This document shows, in pieces, positions 1 to 8,288 of a stretch of 64,000 bases of DNA (positions are counted from its first letter, which is position 1; every line of letters begins with the position of its first letter). The position numbers and the translations under genes are program-made. Under the pieces are notes generated by a model that did no database searches, was not told the DNA's origin, and was given only the letters and a program-made list of their open reading frames with translations. Source of the DNA: JBGPLJ01 sp035644395. Its GTDB lineage: Bacteria > Pseudomonadota > Gammaproteobacteria > Steroidobacterales > Steroidobacteraceae. The stretch is from contig DASQOR010000043.1 of NCBI GenBank assembly GCA_035644395.1, positions 62,001-126,000 on the forward strand. Direction: 5' to 3'.

Positions 1-881
1 TGAAGCTGCCGCGCGAAACGACGGCCTACGTGCCGAAGCTCCTGGCGATGGCGCGCATCGTGAGGTCGCCGGAAGACTACGGTCTTGAATTCGAACCGAT
101 CGCGAACGAGCCCTATTTCGCGCGCATCAACACCGGCGGCCAGCTCGAAATGGCCGTGGCCGCGGATCTTGCCGGCGTGAACCTCGAAGAGCTCACGAAT
201 CTCAATCCCGCGTTCAACCGCTGGGCGACGGACCCGGCGGGTCCCTACGAGATGCTGGTGCCGGTCGAAACGGCGGAAACCTTCCGGGCGGCCCTTGCCG
301 TGCTCTCGCCGGCGGAACGCGTCCGCACCGCGACCTACAAGGTCCGCGCCGGCGACACGGTGACGAGCGTCGCCCGGCGCAACAACACGACCGCCGCCGT
401 CATCCGCGAACTCAACAACCTGAAGGGCGACAAGCTGGCATCCGGCCTGCAGCTCTCGGTGCCTGCAAGCGGTGTCGCCATGCCGGTCAAGGTGGTCCGC
501 GCCGCTGCGCTCGTCGACGGACGTACGACGCGCACGACGGTGCACGTCGTGCGCCGGGGCGAAACGCTTTGGGGCATCGCCCAGCGCCATGGAGTGAGCG
601 TTTCGACGCTCGCCGCCTGGAACAACATCTCGACCGGTTCGACGCTCGCGCCCGGCCGCAAGCTCGTCGTGCGCAGCGGCACGGTGGTCGCGCGGGCCGA
701 TACCGGTTCCGGAACCAACCGCCTGACCTACACTGTGCGCCGGGGCGACACGCTCTCCGAGATCTCACGCCGCTTTCGCGTGAGCATCGCGCAGCTCATG
801 TCCTGGAACGGCATCGACCAGCAGCACCAGATCAGGGCCGGTCAGCGTATCGTTCTCTACGTCAACAAGAAGAGCGGCTAA
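1..881 (+). CDS. mltD: Membrane-bound lytic murein transglycosylase D, C-terminal part (partial, 5' end outside window)
   Basis: The reading frame is already open at base 3, so the gene begins upstream of the window. The first visible residues (LPRETTAYVPKLLAM) match the end of the MltD catalytic region. Three LysM peptidoglycan-binding domains follow, each opening with a Y/H-x-V-R-x-G-[DE]-T motif, at about bases 340-465, 540-670 and 725-865. MltD-type enzymes cleave murein glycan strands to 1,6-anhydromuropeptides in the periplasm; LysM repeats anchor them to the wall. The catalytic glutamate would lie upstream and cannot be checked. An internal GTG at base 30 is not a credible start, because the family signature continues in front of it. 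A hairpin-rich repeat separates it from fabI. Confidence 0.85.
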   Translation, partial: KLPRETTAYVPKLLAMARIVRSPEDYGLEFEPIANEPYFARINTGGQLEMAVAADLAGVNLEELTNLNPAFNRWATDPAGPYEMLVPVETAETFRAALAVLSPAERVRTATYKVRAGDTVTSVARRNNTTAAVIRELNNLKGDKLASGLQLSVPASGVAMPVKVVRAAALVDGRTTRTTVHVVRRGETLWGIAQRHGVSVSTLAAWNNISTGSTLAPGRKLVVRSGTVVARADTGSGTNRLTYTVRRGDTLSEISRRFRVSIAQLMSWNGIDQQHQIRAGQRIVLYVNKKSG

Positions 882-886
882 TCTCT

Positions 887-937
887 CCCCCTCTCCCCGT
901 TTGCGGGGAGGGGTCGGAGTGAGGGCCGGGGTGAGGG
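887..937. repeat. Dispersed CTCTCCCC / GGGGAG hairpin repeat between mltD and fabI
   Basis: A stem of the type CTCTCCCCG-TTTG-CGGGGAGGGG starts a few bases after the mltD stop codon. It is followed by GGAGTGAGGGCCGGGGTGAGGGG. The same architecture recurs behind lon (8829-8882), so this is an interspersed palindromic repeat and not a unique terminator. The last GAGGGG (933-938) stands six bases before the fabI ATG and would serve as its ribosome binding site. Confidence 0.6.
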
Positions 938-944
938 GAACAAC

Positions 945-1745
945 ATGGGATTTCTTGCCGGCAAGCGCGCGTTCATCTGCGGCCTGGCGAGCGAGCGCTC
1001 GATCGCCTGGGGCATCGCCCAGGCCATGCACCGGGAAGGCTGCGAGCTCGCGTTCAACTACGCGAACGACCGCTTCAAGGAGCGGGTCGTCGAACTCGCC
1101 GGTGAAGTCGGATCGAAGATCACGATGCCGATGGACGTCACTTCGGATGCCGAGATCGACGCGGCCTTCGCGACACTGCGCTCGCACTGGGACAGCCTCG
1201 ACATCCTCGTGCACGCCATCGCCTTCGCGCCGCGCGAGGCGCTCGCGGGCAGCTTCAGCGATGCGACCTCGCGCGAGGCGTTCCGCATCGCGCACGACGT
1301 CTCGAGCTACAGCTTCACGGCGCTCGCGCGGGCGGCGAAGCCGATGATGGCGGGCCGCAAGGGCGCGATGCTCACGCTCACCTATCTCGGCGCGGTGCGC
1401 TCCGTGCCGAGCTACAACGTCATGGGACTCGCCAAGGCGAGCCTCGAGGCGAACGTGCGCTTCCTGGCATTCGATCTCGGCGCGGGCGGCATCCGGGTGA
1501 ACGGGATATCGGCGGGCCCGATCAAGACGCTCGCGGCCGCGGGCGTCGGTGGATTTCGCAAGATGCTGGCGCGCGTAGCAGAGACGGCGCCGCTCCAGCG
1601 CAATGTCAGCATCGAGGATGTGGGCAACGCCGCGGCGTTTCTCTGCTCGGATCTCGCCGCCGGCGTGACGGGCGAGATCCTCTACGTCGACGCGGGCTTC
1701 AGCCACGTCGCGATGAGCTTCCCCGAAAACACGAAGACGCCCTGA
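945..1745 (+). CDS. fabI: Enoyl-[acyl-carrier-protein] reductase (NADH), FabI
   Basis: FabI reduces trans-2-enoyl-ACP with NADH in the last step of each fatty acid elongation cycle in the cytosol. The 266-residue length is normal. The nucleotide-binding start (GLASERSIAWGIA, residues 13-25) and the catalytic set Tyr147, Tyr157 and Lys164 (in SYNVMGLAKASLEAN) match the E. coli enzyme with one position of offset. The start is fixed by the GAGGGG six bases upstream, which belongs to the preceding repeat. It is convergent with ppiD, and a long palindrome fills the gap. Having ppiD and fabI near the lon region is the order also known from Pseudomonas. Confidence 0.96.
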   Translation: MGFLAGKRAFICGLASERSIAWGIAQAMHREGCELAFNYANDRFKERVVELAGEVGSKITMPMDVTSDAEIDAAFATLRSHWDSLDILVHAIAFAPREALAGSFSDATSREAFRIAHDVSSYSFTALARAAKPMMAGRKGAMLTLTYLGAVRSVPSYNVMGLAKASLEANVRFLAFDLGAGGIRVNGISAGPIKTLAAAGVGGFRKMLARVAETAPLQRNVSIEDVGNAAAFLCSDLAAGVTGEILYVDAGFSHVAMSFPENTKTP

Positions 1746-1757
1746 GAAAAAGGGGAC

Positions 1758-1842
1758 AAGAAAAAGGGGACAGATTTATTTTCCGGAGTATCTGGTGATT
1801 TCGCGCAGATACCCCGGAAAATAAATCTGTCCCCTTTTTCTT
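1758..1842. repeat. Long inverted repeat of the GGGGACA family between fabI and ppiD
   Basis: Arms 1758-1794 and 1806-1842 are 37 bp each with a single mismatch (A at 1787 against C at 1813) around an 11-base spacer. Each arm carries AAAAAGGGGACAGATTTATT. An extra partial copy (AAAAAGGGGACA) lies just before it at about 1747-1757. The right arm ends inside the ppiD stop codon, so it sits exactly between two convergent genes and could fold as a bidirectional terminator. It resembles REP-type elements mobilised by IS200-like (RAYT) transposases. That origin is inference: no such transposase is in the window. Confidence 0.7.
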
Positions 1843-3736
1843 ATTCGAGCGTCTTGGTGTTGCGCTCGATCGTCGCCGACTTCTCGAGATCCTTGGTGTA
1901 GGCGGCCAGGTCGCCGTTGCCAAGGCGCGCCGCGAGTTCCCGCAGCCGTCCGCTGCGCTGGTCCGCCGCCTCGTCCGATGCGCCGTCGCGAACGCCCGAG
2001 AACGCGAACACAGCCGTGTCGCCGTCGTTCACCTGCACCGACCGATAGACGACCTGCCCGGGATTCGGCCGCGGCACGGCAAACAAAGCCGTGCGCAGGT
2101 CCGGTGGCAAGGCCTTGTCGGTCCGCGGAACGTAGGCGCGCGGCGTCGGCTGCAACTTCAGATCCGCCAGCGCCTGATCCCAGACGGCGCCGGCCGTAAG
2201 TTTGGCGACGAGCGCGTCACCCGCGGCCTGTGCTTCCTTGACCGCGCCTTCGTTCCTGAGCCGCACGAGAATCGAGTCCTTCACTTCGGCGACCGGGCGC
2301 GCGACGGCGGGCTTGTGCGCCGACGAGCGCAGCACGATGACGTCGCCGGGCGCGAGTTCCTTCGGTTCGCTGTTGCTGCCGTTCAGTACGTCGTCGCTGA
2401 ACGCAGCCTCGATGATCGACTTGTTATCGCCGAGTGCTCCGCCGCCCTTCGTGCGCGAGAACCCGGGAATCGTCCGGATCTCGAGCTTGAGCGCGCTCGC
2501 GATGGACTTGAGATCACCGCCGGTGCCCGAGAACGCGAGGTCGGCGAGCTTTTCCTGGCGTTCGCCGAATTCACGCTCGCCGGCCTTCTCGCGATATTCG
2601 CGGTCGATGTCCGCACGCACTTCAGCGAAAGTCTGCTGCTTCGCCGGCTGGACGCCGTCGAGGCGCAGGATGTGGTAGCCGAAGCGGCTTTTCACCGGAG
2701 CGTGCAGCTCGTTGACCTGCATCGCGAAGATCGCGCTGTCGACCGGCGCTTCGAGGCCGCCGGCCTCGCGCCAGTCGAGGTCCCCGCCCGTCGTCTGCGT
2801 GGTGACGTCATCCGAGGACTGCCGGGCGAGCGCGGCGAAATCGGCGCCGCCCTTGAGTTTCTCGTACAGGCCGGTCGCCTTCTTGAGCGCCGTGGCGTCG
2901 TCTTCCGGGCGCGCGACCGCAACCAGGATGTGGCGTGCGCGGCGCTTTTCCTTCTGGTTGTAGCGGTCCTTGTTCTCTTCGTAGTACTTGCGCAGGTCGT
3001 CCTCGGTGACCGCCTGCTGTGCCGCGACGTCATCGCGTTTCAGCTCCACGTACTCGACCGTCGCCGTCTCGTCGGTGAGAAATTCGCCCTTGTGGGCCTC
3101 GTAGAAGGCGTTGACGTCGGCGTCGGTCGGCGCAATCGCCGCCACGAAGCGCGCGGCCGGCACGATCGCGTAGCTCATCTCACGTTGTTCGAGTTCGAGC
3201 CGCGCGCTGCGCGCAAGCTCCCCTGGCGTGACGAACTGGCTCTCGACGAGCCCCGACTGCAGCTGCGTGATCTGCATGGATTCGCGCGCCTGCCGCTCCC
3301 ACTGCGCCGTCGTCGTGCGGTTGGCCTGCAGGATCGCCTTGGCCCGTTCCAGGTTGAACTTGCCGTCCACCTGGAACACCGGCCGGGACTGAAAGAGGCG
3401 CGTGACGTCTTCCATGCCGACCCGGTAGTGCAGCTTCGTCGTCCGCTGCAGCAGCAGCTCGTTCTCGATGTAGCCCTCGACCACGTTCTCGCGGATCTGA
3501 TTCTGGAATGCGGCCGGCAGCTCGCCCGGGAACTGCCGCTGCATGTCGGCGAGCTGGCTCTGGTACGCGCGGCGCACTTCGTCCGGCGTGAAGATCCTGT
3601 CGTTCACCTTGATCGCGAAGGTGCCCGATGAGACGACGTCCCGGTTAATGCCCCAGAAGATGAAGACGACCGCCAGCAGGCCGAAAAGGACGACCGTGAC
3701 GATCCCCTTCATGTGGTCATGCATTGTCTGCAGCAT
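1841..3736 (-). CDS. ppiD: Periplasmic folding factor / peptidyl-prolyl isomerase PpiD (SurA-like)
   Basis: A 631-residue inner-membrane-anchored chaperone that helps newly exported proteins fold. The N-terminus has a short cytoplasmic stretch and one membrane helix (GIVTVVLFGLLAVVFIFWGI, about residues 11-30), then a SurA_N-type chaperone region. A parvulin domain follows at about residues 265-360 (RRARHILVAV, GGDLDWREAG, FGYHILRLD), then a second, degenerate C-terminal half. The stop codon overlaps the end of a palindrome. Its upstream region is unusual: a displaced tRNA 3' fragment begins only about 30 bases before the start codon, so the promoter would have to lie in island DNA or transcription must come from further away. 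Confidence 0.93.
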   Translation of the reverse strand: MLQTMHDHMKGIVTVVLFGLLAVVFIFWGINRDVVSSGTFAIKVNDRIFTPDEVRRAYQSQLADMQRQFPGELPAAFQNQIRENVVEGYIENELLLQRTTKLHYRVGMEDVTRLFQSRPVFQVDGKFNLERAKAILQANRTTTAQWERQARESMQITQLQSGLVESQFVTPGELARSARLELEQREMSYAIVPAARFVAAIAPTDADVNAFYEAHKGEFLTDETATVEYVELKRDDVAAQQAVTEDDLRKYYEENKDRYNQKEKRRARHILVAVARPEDDATALKKATGLYEKLKGGADFAALARQSSDDVTTQTTGGDLDWREAGGLEAPVDSAIFAMQVNELHAPVKSRFGYHILRLDGVQPAKQQTFAEVRADIDREYREKAGEREFGERQEKLADLAFSGTGGDLKSIASALKLEIRTIPGFSRTKGGGALGDNKSIIEAAFSDDVLNGSNSEPKELAPGDVIVLRSSAHKPAVARPVAEVKDSILVRLRNEGAVKEAQAAGDALVAKLTAGAVWDQALADLKLQPTPRAYVPRTDKALPPDLRTALFAVPRPNPGQVVYRSVQVNDGDTAVFAFSGVRDGASDEAADQRSGRLRELAARLGNGDLAAYTKDLEKSATIERNTKTLE

Positions 3737-3761
3737 GCGAACCTGGACCCCAAGGAGAAAA

Positions 3762-3789
3762 TGGTGGAGCGGACGGGATTCGAACCCGC
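3762..3789 (-). repeat. Displaced 3' end of a tRNA gene: distal attachment site of the tRNA-Asp island
   Basis: Bases 3766-3789 are identical, in the same orientation, to 8583-8606 inside the intact tRNA-Asp gene (24 bp covering the T arm and 3' acceptor strand). It is followed by an encoded CCA. No anticodon arm, D arm or 5' acceptor strand exists beside it, so it is not a functional tRNA. Its discriminator base would be A, while the intact tRNA-Asp has the expected G. This is the arrangement left when an integrase inserts an element at a tRNA 3' end. Confidence 0.75.
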
Positions 3790-4053
3790 AGACTGCGTTT
3801 CAGGAATCAGTAACTTACTGATTCGTCTGAGAATCCAGTCCCCTATGGTCCCCTCGAATCCCCGAATTTGCCATTAGATTTGCCACTAGCGGGCAGGCGG
3901 GGTCTCGAAGGGCGAGTCAGTCTACTGATGGAAGCGCGAGCTGTCAGCAATCCGGCGGGTCAGCGTCATCGGGCGCAGCGAACCTCCAGACGAACTAGAG
4001 CATCTTCTCGGCGACCTCCCGCCAGCCGGCGTCGATCGCCAGCGCCCGCCGCA
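3790..4053. other. Non-coding left end of the island with palindrome and tandem att-like motifs
   Basis: No credible gene was found here. It contains a perfect 21-bp palindrome GAATCAGTAA-C-TTACTGATTC at 3804-3824. It also contains two direct copies of ATTTGCCA at 3866-3873 and 3878-3885, whose counterparts stand at the right end of the island. Both are plausible recombination or operator sites. The region also lies between the start of ppiD and the 3' end of the receptor gene, so a ppiD promoter could be here. Confidence 0.5.
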
Positions 4054-6090
4054 TCAGAAACTCCCCGAGATGGAAACCTGATACCACCTGCCCGGCTCGC
4101 GCTCGCCACGTTCGGCGCTCGCAAGAGCGCCGCGGCGATCCGGCGCGAAAAAGACGCGCTCGCGCGTCTCCGCTTGTCCTGACAAGGACACGGCGGCAGC
4201 CCGCAGCCGCAGTCCGCGCACAATGGGCAACTCGACGAAGGCATCGAGCGAGGGGCTGGCGCGCTGCTGGTCGACCTCGTGCAGCAGGTATTTGCTGAGC
4301 GGCGATTTGCAGGTGTAGTTGAATCCCCAGGTGAAGCGCGGCAAGTCCTGGCGAATTCCCGCAGCAAGCTCGAGCTCCTGGAATTCGGAGATGGTCCGCT
4401 CGCGCAGCGTCAGCGGGTCGGTCACCTGGGAATGTTGCCAGGTGGTATCAACCGTCAGGCTGGCGGAGCGCAATACTCGCAACGGCACGCGCGTGGTCAG
4501 GTGCGCGCCGTACACCCGCGCGTCGCCGATGTTGCCAGGCGCATCCACCAGCGCGTTGGGCGGCCCGACGGGCGTGAAGTCCGCGGCATCGCTCACCCAG
4601 CGGTGAAACGCGGCCAGCGAGAGCGCGACGTCACTGCCGGGGCGCAGGTCCGCGCTCAGCTCCGCCGACCATTCGGTCTGTGGACGCAGGTCGGGGTTGC
4701 CGCCATCCACACGCGCATCCGCCAGCGACACCGAGGAGACGAAGTCGGTGAAATCGAGCTGGCCAACGTCGCGGAATATCCGCAAGCGCAGCTGGTTCGA
4801 CTTGCCGAAATCGCGCGTCACCTGCAGTGACGGCTTGGCGAACGCAAAGGTGACCACCTGGTCGGAGTCGCCGCTGAATGTCAGTCGCGAGTATTCGCCC
4901 GCCAGTCGTCCGTCGAGCGACCAGCGCTCGCTCACGCGCCAGCCGTAGTTCACGAACGCGTCGCTGCGCTTTTCCTCGATGCGAACGTTGGAATTCGGCA
5001 CCGGGATGGGAAACGGCCCACCGCCGAAATCGAAGGTGAGCGCGAGATTCGCATCGAGCGTATTCAACGCGCCCTCGATTCCGAGCTCGATGCGATGCGC
5101 CGGCGCGAGCTCACGTGCCAGAGTCGCACGCAGAATGGATTCGCCACTGTTGCGCTGCGCCCGCTGGGCAAACACGCCGCTGACCGCGCCCGTGGCATCG
5201 CTGTGCGTCGAGGTGATCTCACTGGCAAAGTCGCCGCGTGTCAGCAGCAGCGCACTCGCCAGCTGCCAATCGCCCGCCTGCCGATCGAAGTGCCCGCCGA
5301 ATTCCGCACCGCGGATGGTCTGCGTGAAGGGATTGAAATCTGCGCCGAGCAGCGCGGTGCTGCTGTCGTACGTAGTGACAGTCGAGTCCTCGTGATATCG
5401 GGAGTAAGACGCCTTGCCGGTCAGGCGCAGCCTCCCTCCCGCCATGTCCATGCCCGATTCGCCGTTCAGCGAGTATTGAGAGTAGTCGCGCGGCGACAGA
5501 TCGCCCCGGGTTCCCGCGAATTCTCCGTCTGCATCGGTCAGACGCCGAGTGCCCGGCAGCTCGCGCGCAAAACTGTAGCTTGACGCACCGAGTGCGTAGT
5601 CCATGCTGTGAGCACGGCCAGTCCACGCCAGCGTTCCATTGGGCATGGGCTTATCCTGCGCCGCGTACTCGAACCCGGCGGATCCCCAGCCCTGCGCCGT
5701 GAACGGGGTACGGACCACGTTGAGCAGCACCGCTTGTCCCGAGGCGTCACCGGCGGCTTCGGCGCCACGCAGGATCTCGATGCGCTCGACCTGCGCGGCG
5801 GGAATGCGCTGCAGAATCTCCTCGAGCGTCTGGCTCTTGGCGACGGGCCGCCGGCCGTCGATGAGCACGTTGCCGAGGGCGCCGGCAAGGCCGCGCCGTG
5901 CCTGGCCCTCCTCGAGCGCGAACCCGGGGGTCTGGCGCACCATGTCGATGGCGGTACGCGGCGCAAAGCCCGAGTACCACTCAGCGGGATATTGCAGCCG
6001 ATCGCCTGCCGGGGTCGCAGGCAAGGAGTCGGCGGCGTGGAGGGGAGCGCCGGCAAGCGCTGCCAACAGGAACAGGAGTTGGTGTTTCAT
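4054..6090 (-). CDS. TonB-dependent outer membrane receptor
   Basis: 678 residues: a signal peptide (MKHQLLFLLAALAGAPLHA, cleavage about residue 19/20), a plug domain at about residues 35-130 (TPGF, GNVLIDGRRP, QVERIEILRGAEAAGDASGQ) and a beta-barrel. It ends in Phe after alternating hydrophobic residues (YQVSISGSF), the usual outer-membrane assembly signal. Such receptors import siderophores, cobalamin or oligosaccharides using TonB energy. The ligand cannot be read from sequence. The only hint is the glycosidase-like fragment in the same island, which would favour a carbohydrate. It diverges, with 74 bases between start codons, from a membrane-bound regulator that probably controls it. No TonB box was recognised with confidence. 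Confidence 0.85.
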   Translation of the reverse strand: MKHQLLFLLAALAGAPLHAADSLPATPAGDRLQYPAEWYSGFAPRTAIDMVRQTPGFALEEGQARRGLAGALGNVLIDGRRPVAKSQTLEEILQRIPAAQVERIEILRGAEAAGDASGQAVLLNVVRTPFTAQGWGSAGFEYAAQDKPMPNGTLAWTGRAHSMDYALGASSYSFARELPGTRRLTDADGEFAGTRGDLSPRDYSQYSLNGESGMDMAGGRLRLTGKASYSRYHEDSTVTTYDSSTALLGADFNPFTQTIRGAEFGGHFDRQAGDWQLASALLLTRGDFASEITSTHSDATGAVSGVFAQRAQRNSGESILRATLARELAPAHRIELGIEGALNTLDANLALTFDFGGGPFPIPVPNSNVRIEEKRSDAFVNYGWRVSERWSLDGRLAGEYSRLTFSGDSDQVVTFAFAKPSLQVTRDFGKSNQLRLRIFRDVGQLDFTDFVSSVSLADARVDGGNPDLRPQTEWSAELSADLRPGSDVALSLAAFHRWVSDAADFTPVGPPNALVDAPGNIGDARVYGAHLTTRVPLRVLRSASLTVDTTWQHSQVTDPLTLRERTISEFQELELAAGIRQDLPRFTWGFNYTCKSPLSKYLLHEVDQQRASPSLDAFVELPIVRGLRLRAAAVSLSGQAETRERVFFAPDRRGALASAERGEREPGRWYQVSISGSF

Positions 6091-6164
6091 GGGGCGCCAA
6101 CATCGGCGCTGCGACCATCTGCGACAATGGAATCGGCCTCACAGGTGAGTTACATCTTCCTGAT

Positions 6165-8288
6165 ATGAGCGATTCGCCAGCCATCCGTCGGGTCCGCTTC
6201 GCGGATTTCGAAGCCGATCTGCGCAGCCAGGAGCTTTTTCGCGGCGGCGCTTCCGTGCGCCTGCCGAATCAGTCGTTCCTCGCCCTGGTGGCCTTGCTCG
6301 AGCGGCCCGGCGAACTGGTGACGCGCGAGGAGCTGCGTGTCCGGCTGTGGCCCGGCAATCGCGTGGTGGAGTTCGAGCAGGGTCTGAACGCCATCATCAA
6401 CCGATTGCGCGAGGCCCTGGGTGATGACGCGGAGAATCCGAATTTCATCGAGACCCTGCCGAGGCGCGGTTACCGGTTCGTCGCGCAGCTCACGCCCGAT
6501 ACGCAAAATTTGCCCACCGCCAGGGTCGCATCGCCGCCGCCAGCGCCGCCCACTGACGTTGTCCTGCCCCGCCCGCGCGCAACGCAGCTCGCCGCCGGCA
6601 TTGCGGCGATTGCCTTGAGTCTTGTGCTCGCCGCGGTGTGGTGGGCATTGCGCCCTGCGACTGAGGCGGCGACCACCCGGCCGTTGACCACGCTGCTGGG
6701 TCAGGAAGGCATGCCCGCGCTGTCGCGCGATGGCGAATCCCTCGTGTTCGCCTGGGACGGGGAAACCGGCAGCCCAGGCGGCTTCGATCTTTTCGCGCGC
6801 AGCATTGGCTCACAACGTCTTACGCAACTCACGCATTCGCCTGCGGTAGCCGTCGCTGCCGCGTGGTCGCCCGACGGTGGCCGGATCGCATTCACGCGCA
6901 TGAGCGCCATCGACGGTGGCCTGTTCGTCATTCCAGCCACCGGCGGCACCGAGCGCAAACTGGCCGACGCTGTGCTCACCCAGCAGTCGCTGATCCAGCC
7001 GGCGTGGTCGCCGGACGGCAAGACATTGGCGTATCCAGCGATCGACGGCACGGGATCCCAGGTCATCCGCCTGCTGGAGTTCAAGAGTTCGCAGAGCCTG
7101 GCCCTGGAGCCGGCGCCGAAGTGCTGGCACGCGGGCGCGCCGGCCTGGTCGCCGGACGGCCGGCAACTCGCCTTCCTCTGCATGACCAGCGTCGCGGTGT
7201 ATGGGGTCTACGTCGCCGAGCCGCGCGCCAACAGCGCGCCACGGCTGCTCGCCAAACTACAAGGATTTCCGCAGGGCCTGGTGTGGGTGGCAGCCCCATC
7301 GCGCTTGCTCGTTGCCAACGATTCGGGTGACGGCGGCGGCGTGTGGACGCTCGAGCTCGACGGCACGCTGCGCCGCCCCGCCGCGGCGGAGGAAACATTG
7401 GGCATGGGACTGGCTGCGGGCAATGGCCGTATCGTCTACACGCGCTCACGCCAGGTCATCGACATCTGGCGTCTGCAAATCGATCCGGGCCCGGCGCCAC
7501 CCGCGCGCAAGTGGATCTTCTCCACGCGCGAGCAGCTCCTGCCGCAGTACTCGCCGGACGGAGCCCGCATCGCGTTCCAGTCGAATCGCTCGGGCAGCCC
7601 GGAAATCTGGATCGCAGACGCGGACGGTACCAACGCTGTGAGCCTTTCCAGTTTCAACGGGCCGCTGACCGGCGCGCCGTCCTGGTGCTCCGACGGCCGG
7701 CGCCTGGCATTCGATTCGCGCGAGTCCGGAACGTCAGCGATCTACGTCGCGGACATGCTCGAACGCGTGCCGCGGCGCGTGCTCACGTCGCAGTCCAATC
7801 TCGCGCTTCCGGTGTGGTCGTCCGACTGCTTCTGGCTGCTGGCCAGCGACGGGCGCGAGGCGCTGTATCGAGTGCCTGCAGCGGGTGGAGACGCGCAGCG
7901 CTTCACGATGCAACGCTCCTACCAGGCCGCCCTGGTGGGCGACCGCGTGATCTTCAACGTGGCTGATCCGGCGGGCGTCATGCTGTGGACGAAGCCACTC
8001 GCCGGGGGAATCGAGCTGCCGCTACCGGGAATGCCGCGACTCGACTACGCCGATAGCTGGACAGCGAATGATGCGGCCATCTACTTCACGAATATTGGTG
8101 AATCACCAGTCTCCGTGTATCGCTACGAGCTTGCCACTGGCCGGATGAGGATGGTCGCGGCGCTGCCCAACGTGCCGACGACGCTGGGCGGGCTGGGACT
8201 TGCAGTATCGCGCGACGGCAAATCGCTGCTCTACACGCACACCGAGGATTCGCAGAGCGACCTGGTACTCATGACGCCGGGAAAATGA
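6165..8288 (+). CDS. Membrane-bound transcriptional regulator: winged helix plus periplasmic PD40/TolB-like beta-propeller
   Basis: 707 residues. An OmpR/CadC-type winged helix occupies about residues 8-105 (SFLALVALLERPGELVTREE, NAIINRLREALGD, IETLPRRGYRFVA). One membrane helix follows at about 145-165 (LAAGIAAIALSLVLAAVWWAL). The rest is a set of PD40/TolB-like repeats recognisable by WSPDG motifs (e.g. AWSPDGGRIAF, AWSPDGKTLAY, QYSPDGARIAF). The plan is that of a one-component sensor: propeller outside the membrane, DNA-binding domain inside. The frame is open further upstream, but that part overlaps the divergent receptor gene, so the ATG at 6165 is preferred. Likely target: the shared intergenic region with the receptor. 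The signal sensed is unknown. Confidence 0.82.
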   Translation: MSDSPAIRRVRFADFEADLRSQELFRGGASVRLPNQSFLALVALLERPGELVTREELRVRLWPGNRVVEFEQGLNAIINRLREALGDDAENPNFIETLPRRGYRFVAQLTPDTQNLPTARVASPPPAPPTDVVLPRPRATQLAAGIAAIALSLVLAAVWWALRPATEAATTRPLTTLLGQEGMPALSRDGESLVFAWDGETGSPGGFDLFARSIGSQRLTQLTHSPAVAVAAAWSPDGGRIAFTRMSAIDGGLFVIPATGGTERKLADAVLTQQSLIQPAWSPDGKTLAYPAIDGTGSQVIRLLEFKSSQSLALEPAPKCWHAGAPAWSPDGRQLAFLCMTSVAVYGVYVAEPRANSAPRLLAKLQGFPQGLVWVAAPSRLLVANDSGDGGGVWTLELDGTLRRPAAAEETLGMGLAAGNGRIVYTRSRQVIDIWRLQIDPGPAPPARKWIFSTREQLLPQYSPDGARIAFQSNRSGSPEIWIADADGTNAVSLSSFNGPLTGAPSWCSDGRRLAFDSRESGTSAIYVADMLERVPRRVLTSQSNLALPVWSSDCFWLLASDGREALYRVPAAGGDAQRFTMQRSYQAALVGDRVIFNVADPAGVMLWTKPLAGGIELPLPGMPRLDYADSWTANDAAIYFTNIGESPVSVYRYELATGRMRMVAALPNVPTTLGGLGLAVSRDGKSLLYTHTEDSQSDLVLMTPGK

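Noticed and set aside
1746..1842. A CRISPR-like array between fabI and ppiD
   Set aside because: The copies are inverted, not direct with spacers; it is one palindrome with a partial extra copy.
3761..3860. A complete tRNA gene on the minus strand at the left island end
   Set aside because: Only the T arm and 3' acceptor strand are present; no 5' acceptor strand, D arm or anticodon arm can be folded from the adjoining bases.
5898..6164. N-terminal extension of the propeller regulator
   Set aside because: The open frame overlaps the divergent receptor's signal peptide and plug region, and the winged helix begins right after ATG 6165.
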